Below are positions 56,694 to 64,000 of a stretch of 64,000 nucleotides of DNA, one piece after another. Positions within the stretch are counted from its first letter, which is position 1; every line of letters starts with the position of its first letter. The notes under the pieces are model-generated. The model saw only the letters and a program-made list of their open reading frames with translations, did not search any database and had not been told where the DNA came from. Source of the stretch: Nissolia schottii. Its lineage: Eukaryota > Streptophyta > Magnoliopsida > Fabales > Fabaceae. The stretch is taken from contig QANU01057964.1 in the NCBI GenBank assembly GCA_003254905.1, forward strand, positions 1 to 64,000, read 5' to 3'. The translations under genes were made by a program, and so were the position numbers.

Positions 56694-56912
56694 CCGCTCA
56701 GCGGTTAGGGTACCGCCGCTGAGCGGTTAGGTCTAAAATGGCGGCTCTTACGCGGCTTCATTAATGGTGGTGGCGGCTTAAAGTGGCGCCAGGCTGGCGC
56801 ATTTAATGCGGAGTCAAAGGCGGTTGCCAACCTCTAACCGCTCAGCGGTGAGGCTTAACCGCTGAGCTGTTCGCCCTTAAGCGCTGAGCGCATCCTTGTG
56901 TCCGCTGAGCGG
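56694..56912. repeat. Cluster of six CCGCTSAGCGG motifs in S
   Basis: Positions about 56694, 56716, 56838, 56859, 56881 and 56902. Each is an inverted repeat around one central base; two carry changes. They lie within about 15-235 bp upstream of the minus-strand TATA box. Confidence 0.85.
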
Positions 56913-57133
56913 TTCTTGGCTGATTACGTCCTTTTTGCTCTTTTGTCTTCTTTTGCCCCTTTTTCTCCATTCTTCTAGGGATTAATCTCATGTTTCTTCT
57001 TGTATCCATCTTCAAAAATATATTAATAACCTACAAAACATAAGGATTTATTTAGGTAATTTGTTGAAAACATAAACGGATAAGTACCATTTTACTAAGA
57101 GAGAATTGCGTAAATTAAGCACTTATCAAAGCC

Positions 57134-57380
57134 CGCATACAAGAGGAAGCCATCAAGACAAGGGTATCCCGGCGATACAACGCAAAGGTCATCCCACGGG
57201 CCTTCAAGCTAGGAGACACCGTCATGCGACGAGCGGACATCGGACAAGGCAAACTTCATCCGAATTGGGAAGGATCGTACCTCATAAAGGAAAGCCTCAC
57301 CCATGGAGCATACAAATTAGCGACACTAGACAACAGAGACATACCGCGGACATAGAATGCCATGAACCTTCGCGCATTTG
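57134..57380 (+). pseudogene. E3 integrase C-terminus
   Basis: Continues the integrase frame after the solo LTR: RIQEEAIKTRVSRRYNAKVI, FKLGDTVMRRADIGQGKLHP and NWEGSYLIKESL, the C-terminal module of Tat-type integrases. A TAG near 57354 (after ATLDNRDIPRT) closes the frame close to the normal end. Confidence 0.85.
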
Positions 57381-57721
57381 ATATTTAAATTCTGACTTTA
57401 TTGTACCTACAAGCCACATGGCCTTTATCAAATAAAGTTTTTTTTGCAGCATTCATAACCATGGTCTTAACCATCGCATATACAATTCACCGCGGATCAA
57501 ATTCGCGCTCGACTCTGGTCTTAACCATTGAATACATAAATCTACCGCGGAACCAATTCGCGCTCAACCAACACATTCATGCACAACAGCGGAACGACAT
57601 ATCCAAAGAAAATGCGAAAATAAAAAATCACGCGCAAACACATCTACAAATTACTACTCCATTACAGTTATCAAGTACTCATTACAAATCAAAAAAAAAA
57701 AAAAACTTCACAACTTCACTC
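57381..57721. other. E3 spacer between integrase and antisense gene
   Basis: Non-coding. It contains two similar units (ATTCACCGCGGATCAAATTC and CTACCGCGGAACCAATTCGC, preceded by TGGTCTTAACCAT) and an A-rich stretch near 57692-57705. On the minus strand this is the 3' flank of the antisense gene. Confidence 0.6.
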
Positions 57722-58764
57722 CTACGGAGCCTCCGCGGGAACCTCCCTAATCACCCCTGCCTTAACATCATAATACTTGTCCGTAGACACAACACTCCAA
57801 TCGATGGTCGGCGCAATATGCTTAACTTGCCCCATCACGGTCTCGAAAGTGGCACCAACCATATCATCGGAGAGCTGCAACAAATTATCCACCTCCCCCC
57901 GCAGCGCCTCGCACTGCGCCTGGGAGTCAGCAAGAGCCTTCCGCGAACCTTCTATCTCCGCACGCACCTCCTCCAACTGCGCCTTGGAGTCGGCAAGAGC
58001 CTTCCGCGAACTTTCTGCCTCCGTGCGCACCTCCTCCAACTGCGCATCTCTTTTCTTCAGCTCAGCCAGCACCTTTTGCTCGGCCTGGGCATTCCGCTCA
58101 GCTTCCGCCTGCACACCGACCAGTAGGCGCGACTTCTCCGCGACAAGGGCCGCATTCTCGTCCGCAGCGGTCTCCAAAGCCCTTGCCCTGTCCTCAGACA
58201 CCGCCAGCTGTGCCCGCAGCTTCTTAACTTCATCCTCGGCACGCGTCAGCTCCACGCGCAGAGTTTCCACCCCCTCATGATTGGCCATCTACTCAGAAAC
58301 GTGAACAAGCAGCTCCGAAGCTTCCCCTATGAGACGGAAGGACTGCGCAAGCGCGACACTGGGAGGGACCCCCTCCAGATGGCGACGGGCCTCACCGTGG
58401 AAAAAACTCCGCTTAAAGATACGCAGAAAGTTTACGTCCTCCGGGTACGCCCTGGCCAGCGCACTAATGGCCCGATCATCCTTGTCCAGGGACTCTGCTC
58501 CTCTTTGTCACTTAAGCAGAAGGGAACGCGGTGACCTCTCGGCAACGTCCCGAGGAACAGACTGCACGGACGGAGAAGGCGTGGCACCCCCCACAGCAGA
58601 GTGAGCCGGCGAGGGAACAAGTGATGGAACAGGAGACGGCGACCGCTGGACATGTTCTGCGGCGGTCCTCTGCTCTATTGCTTTCCTGCTGGCAGTAACA
58701 GCCTTAGCCTTCCTCAACTCGGCAAACTTATTCATAGCGGCAGAGGACTCGCGCAGCTTCAAAC
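57722..58764 (-). pseudogene. E3 antisense gene, exon 2 (coiled-coil protein, two stops)
   Basis: Read on the minus strand, exon 2 begins LKLRESSAAMNKFAELRKAK, runs through a Ser/Pro linker, then a segment with ALARAYPEDVNFLRIFKRSF, then 188 aa starting MANHEGVETLRVELTRAE. The last part is a long coiled coil with clear heptads and repeats of KALADSKAQLEEVRAE. Stops interrupt one continuous frame at 58508-58510 (TGA) and 58289-58291 (TAG). The function is unknown. Additional ORFs at this position, sometimes antisense, are known in plant Tat-lineage elements. Confidence 0.75.
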
Positions 58765-58835
58765 CTACACAGAAAACATCAGAAATCAAAAACAGAGAGA
58801 GCAACAACATAAAACACAAGAAATAAAGCGTCTAC
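58765..58835 (-). other. Predicted 71-bp intron of the antisense gene
   Basis: On the minus strand it starts GTAGACGC and ends TTTTCTGTGTAG, with a T-rich interior. Removing it joins a phase-1 codon (G|GT) and keeps the reading frame between exon 1 and exon 2. Plant introns may be this short. Confidence 0.6.
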
Positions 58836-59679
58836 CTAGATAAGACTCGACGTCCTCGTCCAGCCCCTCAACAATTAACCGAACGTTCAGCGGACCCCCG
58901 CCAGACAGAGCCAAAAAGAACTCCCGCTGAATCAGCTCCTCCGCGAAAAAATTCTCGGGACGGTGGGGGCAAATTTCCCTATTCCAGTAACAAGATATCC
59001 CCACCACTGTGTCCCGATCGCCCTCCCAAAATGCCATCCTCCTCGGAGCGGAAAAGACTTTGAAATACTTCCACTTGAACTCTTGGTAGGACTTCTCCCA
59101 CCGCGTAAATACCTTCGTCCCCGCATACCCCTTGAACGTGTGCCAGCTCCGGTACCGGCTACGAGTCCCCGGAATCACCACCCCCTTGGGGTCTATCAAG
59201 GAGTATATGCTGAGGAAGGTCTTGGCGTACGGCTCAAGTTCGAACACGCCGCACACCGTCTGATACCCGCGGAGGAGTGCCCACCCGTTTGGGTGGAGTT
59301 GTGTAGGACTGAAGGCGCACAAGACCATTACCTCCCGCTCGAAAGGGGTAAAAGGTAGCCTCACCCCCAGTCGCGTGAAGAGCACCTCGTACATCCACAG
59401 GAAGTGGGGAGTATCGGTGTGCCTTGCCATACACACCCTCTCGTTCGCGGAGGCAGCACCCACGACATATTCGTGGTCCTCCAACCCGTCATCCGTCAGC
59501 ACCAACGCCTCTTGTAGGCGCTCGACGGAGTCCGAATCAAACTCCGAAGGAATAGCAAAAACCTCTGGATCTATCCAGCCATAAGACAATCTCTCATGTG
59601 CGTCCCTCAACGGGCGCTCTCTCCTCTCCCCCTGGTGATCCCTCTTCCTCCCCATCACGAATGTACGGAAAACTGAAAC
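58836..59679 (-). CDS. E3 antisense gene, exon 1 (plant transposon-associated domain)
   Basis: Minus-strand frame, likely start MGRKRDHQGERRERP at 59655, about 273 codons to the splice site. A Met at 59757 also exists. Just upstream of the chosen start, TTTTTTTTGTTTCAG looks like a 3' splice site, so the longer start is probably intronic. The text LGVRLPFTPFEREVMVLCAF, then THE LHPNGWALLRGYQ region, resembles the plant-specific domain catalogued as a putative gypsy-type transposon protein (Pfam Transposase_28, by memory). No catalytic motif is seen. It is unbroken over its length, unlike gag-pol. Confidence 0.7.
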
Positions 59680-59752
59680 AAAAAAAAGCAGAGAACAAAA
59701 CCCCCATGAACAACTCGCCACATAAACTAAATCCCTACAACGACAACCCAAC

Positions 59753-60024
59753 AGCAACAGCCCACAGGGGAATAATCCAACTATGTCAACGGCAGAAGCA
59801 ATAAATTCGACCTACAGAAACTAAGGAAGACGACCCAACAGCAAGAGCAAAAACAGAAACATGCGAAATAGCAAACCAGAAACAGAGAGGGACTAGGAAN
59901 AGCAACAGCCCACAGGCCAGAAGCAATAAATTCGACCTACAGAAACTAAGGAAGACGACCCAACAGCAAGAGCAAAAACAGAAACATGCGAAATAGCAAA
60001 CCAGAAACAGAGAGGGACTAGGAA
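59753..60024. repeat. Direct duplication around a single N
   Basis: 59753-59899 (147 bp) and 59901-60024 (124 bp) are the same sequence apart from a 23-bp indel near 59770, separated only by N at 59900. This mirrors the 1995 case and probably is an unmerged contig overlap. It lies in the predicted 5' leader intron of the antisense gene. Confidence 0.85.
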
Positions 60025-60149
60025 TACTTATAAAGTCAACAAAGAAGATGAAGGGGGGATGATCCTCCAACACGGCAAAGAAAGGCAAAAGCTCCCGAGC
60101 TTCAGAAGAAAAATCTCCTTAGAATAAGCAGAGACAGAGCTTAGAGGAA

Positions 60150-60210
60150 TTAGAGCAGCAGAAGAAATGAGAACGATGTATAAAAGGGGCTTATAAAACA
60201 GTCCCCGAAA
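60150..60210 (-). promoter_or_regulatory. Candidate promoter of the antisense gene
   Basis: On the minus strand, GTTTTATAAGCCCC and CTTTTATACATCG lie 20 bp apart. They are followed by CT-rich leader text (CTGCTGCTCTAATTCC, CTCTGTCTCTGC), as in plant TATA promoters. The distance to the predicted coding start is about 500 bp, part of which is the predicted leader intron. Confidence 0.45.
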
Positions 60211-60585
60211 CGCTTGGAATGCCCTCGCACACGAAACGGTTTCGAAGAGGCAAAATTCAAAAAACAGAACTGTACCGGGGCATTAATGGGGCACGAAAAC
60301 TGAAGCGTTTTCCCTCCAAAGCCATCATTTTGCCCATTCCTTGAGTACCCATCGGCCGCATCCTCGCCACGTGTCCGCAATCAACGGCATCCAAATCTCC
60401 TGCAATGGGAGACGCGTCCCATCAAGGATCCCCAAACGTCACATCCTCAAGGAAAGAGCCACGTCATGACACGAGGCACATCGACCCACTCCGTCCGCGA
60501 GCCATACAGCGCAAACCGTGCGGAAACCATAAATCAGATGTTGAGGCCTTAAACTCGGACCCCATCGTTCCACTCTGCGCTCCGA
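60211..60585. other. E3 3' untranslated region
   Basis: Non-coding region between the antisense promoter and the polypurine tract. A 106-aa plus frame at 60405 runs into the LTR and overlaps a minus frame; neither has a domain. Confidence 0.6.
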
Positions 60586-60598
60586 GCTGGGGGGCTCC
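60586..60598 (+). other. Polypurine tract of E3
   Basis: GCTGGGGGGCTCC directly precedes the 3' LTR, where plus-strand DNA synthesis would be primed. It is a G-rich rather than A-rich tract. Confidence 0.55.
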
Positions 60599-61056
60599 TG
60601 TTACGGACTGGGCCATAAAGGCCCATCCTAGCAACCCACTCACCCAGGCCCATATCTGCGGACCCGACTCAACCACTCGGAATAAGCCACCCCGAGATCA
60701 CCGCCCTCCTAACTGCCCAGGATAAGCTGCCCCGAGGTCCTCGGTTATCTTATCTATCCAAGGTAAGCCATCCCGGGATCCGCGGACAGCGCGCATGACG
60801 CGGGATCGAGATATTCTCCCACCGCCGCGACACGCGGAACAATCGCAACCGCCTCAGTTATATAACAGCCCGCACCCCAGGTATGAAGATCATCCAATTA
60901 TCATTCACTATACTCCTTACACCCTTGCTTAGTTGAGCGTTGGAGTGATTGCATGTATCCACCGCAACGCGAGTCCAGAGATTGATCGTGCCAGAGCATC
61001 CATCCCATTCCAGAGCTTCAGGATCCGTTGTGTACCGAGGTGCATACTTCGGAACA
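60599..61056 (+). mobile_element. E3 3' LTR (458 bp)
   Basis: Same length and ends as the 5' LTR. Followed by the AAAGT target duplication. Confidence 0.95.
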
Positions 61057-61061
61057 AAAGT

Positions 61062-63049
61062 CATAACATCTAATCAAATCGATTAATTAAATTCATAACG
61101 ACTAATCAATGCTCTCCTAGTTTATTATTATCATTTTTCACTTTTATAAAAATCACTAACTAAAGAAGGGAGATACATATCAATCTTAACTTAGACAATG
61201 TCTGTCACCATCTATTCTGAGTTAGACATCAACATGTTTAGTTTTTTAATAAGAACCTCAAAATCAATTTTGGGCAATTAAAATTGTTTTTTTTTTGGTC
61301 ATTTTTTGTGGTTTTTAACTTTTTTTTTTTTGTTGAGAACAATTCTCAAAGTCAATTATATTGTTTACAATTTATTATACATGAAGTGAAAATTTCTTAT
61401 TTTTTATCAAACTTAAATCACTTTACACAAAAAAACAACTTAACTAAAATAAAATCAATTTTATCAAAAATAAATTTTACAGAAGTAAAACCAACACTCA
61501 CCAAGACAAAATACAAATACGTCAGTTAAAAAAAATGTCAAAAATTATAATTTGAATCGATTCACATCTGTTTGAAAAAAAGTGAAAGGAAAAAACGGAA
61601 AAATTAGAAAACGGAAAATAAGAAAAATATGAGAGAGTCAAATATTTTTATTTATGTGCAATAAGATTTAATTGGACAACAATATATATATATATATATT
61701 AAACTCTTAAAATATTTTTATTACTCTCTTCATCCAATATTATATGTCAATTTTGACATACTCGCTCAAATTAAGAAAATAATTAATTTACACATATTTA
61801 AAAAAAATATCAAATGCTTAAACTAAATTATCCTTCAATAATAATCGCAATAGTATAAAGTTCATGATAAATAAATATATAATTGAAAAGATAATAATTA
61901 ATATATTTTTAATCTAATTAAATAACATCTAATTTTAGATAAAATTTTGAATAGAAAAAAACATGTAAGAATAAATGGAGCGGGTATTGCATAAAGTTTT
62001 TTAATATTTTCAAGTGATCACCTTCACACATAAAAAAAATCTCCAGCCAAGTTAATAACCAATTCTAACATTTTCTTGTACCACAATGTAACGAAGTGAT
62101 TTGGTAATGGATTGGATTATGGAATTGGTAGAACAATTGTGGATAGTTTCTGCATTTTTGGTAATTGAATTACAAGAGAAATGGGATAGAGATGGAAAAA
62201 TAGAGAGAAGAAGAATCCTTAGAGAGAGGGTAGGATTGGCTCAATATCATTTTCCATACTCTCTAATTTCATTCTCTCACTATTTATAATATTCTAGATA
62301 CTAATAGGGTTATTGGGCCATAGGCCCATTCCTACTTGTTACACTCAACCACTTATTAATAATTTCTCTCACAACCAAAATTACATTTCACCATGCTGAC
62401 TATTCACTCACACCTTCCTTATTTCTCTACTTTCTCATCAATTATACAAGTGCACGCATATAAAGTAAATAAAAAAAAAGTAAATAAATCAATGTGCAAA
62501 TATAAAAAGAGAAATGTCACGATGGAGGGTTTGACCATGTTTGCGTGTGCAAAAGTGCGAGACGCAAAGCACATACATAGAAGGAAGCAAAATTCAGAGC
62601 CGTCACAATCGCATATGCGCGCGGGACCCACTCGCCGATGTATAGTCCACCGCACCACACCTGCTGCTTCTGCTTTACATGTGATTAAAGTTTCTTAATC
62701 ATCATTTTTTTTAATCTCCTTTCTTGTTTATGATTTCTTTTTTTTTAAAATAAAAGTATACTAGTTTTATAATTTGAATACACTATAATTTTAAAAACTT
62801 TTATACTATTATTCAATCATATTATACTATAAATTTTAATACATAATTGTGAGAATCGAACAAATTTATTTTCTTTATTAGAGATTTTCCGTTCTTTATG
62901 AGCTACAAAATAACCTTTAGTTTATTTTTAAAAACTAAATGTTGATGTACTAGTCAATAATGGTTAATTTAGAAGATTTTTTTTATTGGGTTATATTTCG
63001 TATGAGAGTTTGATTTTATAATTTTGCCAATTTTACTCTTTTGTCCCTG
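61062..63049. other. AT-rich spacer
   Basis: No gene seen. A TA dinucleotide run lies at 61682-61700. The block 62510-62680 is less AT-rich with short frames on both strands (79-101 aa) that have no domain. GGGCCATAGGCCC at about 62315 is a short isolated palindrome. Confidence 0.5.
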
Positions 63050-63142
63050 CCATACAAACTATTCACGAAAGTACTCCTGTTTTGAAACATATTCCTATAA
63101 TATATTTCAAAACGGTGATACTTTCGTAAATAGTTTGTATGG
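63050..63142. repeat. Foldback element half: 44-bp inverted repeat
   Basis: The left arm 63050-63093 (starting CCATACAAACTATTCACG) and the right arm 63099-63142 (ending ATAGTTTGTATGG) are near-perfect inverted copies around a 5-base loop. The right arm stops exactly where the next LTR begins, while left-arm-type text extends further left (TTTTGTCCCTG), so the element is probably split. Confidence 0.75.
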
Positions 63143-64000
63143 TGTAACATCCCAGTTTTTTCTTAGCAAAGATTTAGCATAATAAGTTCGATTGCGAACT
63201 CTTTTAGAGGTTGGAAGCATAAATTGCAGGTGTCCGTCAAGCACCGGGACGCCTGTTGGAACGTCCCGATTTTTCTTAGAGAAATAATTGTACACATAAA
63301 TACCAAATTGATTTCTAATCATGATTAGAGAATAAAAATGGGAAATTATTAGGTAGAATATCCCTAGGAAATAAAACGTGTGGCGGTAGGAAATTCGGCA
63401 GACAACTGCACAGCCGCTGTTCGCCGATGAAATTTCCCGACGCAGAAAAGATGTCTGTGAAAATATTTTCCCAGAGAAAAATTCACAAACACCTTTAAAT
63501 TTTAATACCCTTAGGTAGGGGGAATTAGGGGATCGCGACGGTATAAACGGAATATTTTTCGAACGACCGTGCGCGACGCACCGACACTGCGAGCGATAAA
63601 ACACGAGCGAACCGGAACCGGAAAAAAAAATGAAATTTCAGCAGCTGCAAGAAGAAGGGCTGCACGGTTTTGAAGAGATTTTTGGGCCAAAAATAATTCC
63701 CTAAATCATGCTTCCAAACTTCCCATCACCATGCTTTCTTACACATCAAAACCAAATCACATCATAAGCCATGCCTATGCCCATACATTCTACTATTTAT
63801 CTAACTTTATTAAATTCCAAAATTTAATTAATTCCCACTCATTCCCAACTTTCAATTTAAAATTGTCCCCAAAAATTAAAGCTTAGCCACTCCAAAATTG
63901 ATCAAGAACAATCACATACTCTTACACTTTTAACACACTATCACTAACACCCTTTTAAATGACAAATTTACCATTTAATTCTAGCCATGGTACACGGCTA
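63143..64000 (+). mobile_element. LTR of TGTAACATCCC family, start only (window edge)
   Basis: TGTAACATCCCAGTTTTTTC and AGAGGTTGGAAGCATAAATT match the first 110 bp of the LTR at 37602 closely. After 63253 the match is replaced by a second LTR start. The right end lies outside the window, so solo or full length cannot be told. Minus-strand frame 63107-63604 crosses both borders and is not a gene. Confidence 0.8.
63254..64000 (+). mobile_element. Nested LTR start (TGTTGGAACGTCCCG type)
   Basis: At GGGACGCC the outer LTR gives way to TGTTGGAACGTCCCGATTTT. Related but diverged text follows (GGGGATCGCGACGGTATAAA, GACCGTGCGCGACGCACCG), like LTR-a between 28160 and 28230. This fits a second member inserted 111 bp into the first. 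The duplication cannot be checked because the right end is missing. Confidence 0.6.

Larger units (their letters stand above)
55596..57128 (-). mobile_element. S-family solo LTR, complete, 1533 bp
   Basis: Plus-strand ends TGATGAAAGC and GCACTTATCA, with the perfect 5-bp duplication AAGCC at 55591-55595 and 57129-57133. Integrase codons continue across it in frame. The TATA box is on the minus strand (CCTATAAATAGAGG, 56665-56678), so the LTR lies in minus orientation. Six CCGCTSAGCGG-type motifs lie just upstream of that TATA. No ORF. The S family is also at 29300 and 39325. I do not assign its superfamily. Confidence 0.92.
49921..61056 (+). mobile_element. E3: full-length Ty3/gypsy retrotransposon, Tat-like, 11.1 kb
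   Basis: LTRs of 458 bp lie at 49921-50378 and 60599-61056, and the perfect duplication AAAGT sits at 49916-49920 and 61057-61061. The order is primer site, gag, protease, RT, RNase H, integrase, then a long 3' region with an antisense gene, as in plant Tat-lineage elements. A solo LTR (55596-57128) is nested in integrase, so the element itself is about 9.6 kb. It is much richer in GC, with CCGCGGA used again and again, than the surrounding AT-rich DNA. By hand count the two LTRs differ at about 16 of 458 places, 14 of them transitions, so the insertion is fairly young. Confidence 0.92.

Noticed and set aside
58963-59358. 131-aa plus-strand frame in E3
   Set aside because: It is the shadow of the antisense exon 1, which has the better domain and splice evidence.
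63107-63604. 165-aa minus-strand frame
   Set aside because: It crosses a foldback arm and two LTR starts; no domain, composition as in LTRs.

Overview
This is the extreme end of a plant chromosome. It opens with CCCTAAA telomere repeats and continues as subtelomeric DNA packed with transposable elements. The very AT-rich spacers, the GTAATCGATTAC and GTCATTCGAATGAC palindromes, and the LTR families suggest a legume, probably of the bean/soybean group. That assignment is pattern recognition; no host gene here proves it. I see no intact host protein-coding gene.

Layout: 1-1013 telomere and telomere-like repeats. 1016-5164 retroelement-like debris and AT-rich spacer. 5165-8544 a possible dead gene leader and a ~210-bp repeat array split by a solo LTR (6253-8226, duplication CATTA). 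8545-15330 AT-rich spacer with a MITE and a tRNA-derived SINE. 15330-24055 a decayed Ty3/gypsy element of the Tat type (E2), split by a long solo LTR (16492-21114, duplication AGAAT). 24056-27400 spacer with three MITEs and a large inverted repeat. 27401-44730 a ~5.5-kb chromodomain Ty3/gypsy element (E1), inflated to 17.3 kb by nested LTRs. 44731-49920 spacer with a hAT-type MITE and a second SINE. 49921-61056 a full-length GC-rich Tat-type element (E3): 458-bp LTRs, duplication AAAGT, a solo LTR inside its integrase, and a spliced antisense gene downstream of pol. 61057-64000 spacer, half of a foldback element, and the start of two more nested LTRs.

Target-site duplications allow the insertions to be ordered. 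In E1, LTR-b entered the 5' LTR (GGAGG), LTR-a entered LTR-b (CTTAT), and the S LTR entered LTR-a; a fourth LTR split the reverse transcriptase gene, and it too received an S LTR. Every coding region is broken. E1 keeps one reading frame for ~2.4 kb with nine stop codons and no frameshift, and the three stops in the E3 gag-pol frame are all TAG. Both patterns fit decay of methylated cytosines.

The most unusual signal is a set of short palindromes (GTCATTCGAATGAC, GTAATCGATTAC, CCGCTSAGCGG). They cluster just upstream of the TATA box in three unrelated LTR families, and at a near-constant ~410-435 bp downstream of the TATA box in the TGTAACATCCC LTRs. The palindrome sequence differs between copies while its place is kept.

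Assembly cautions: two long N runs (18459-19240, 30736-31003), and two single Ns (1995, 59900), each flanked by near-identical direct repeats that look like unmerged contig overlaps.
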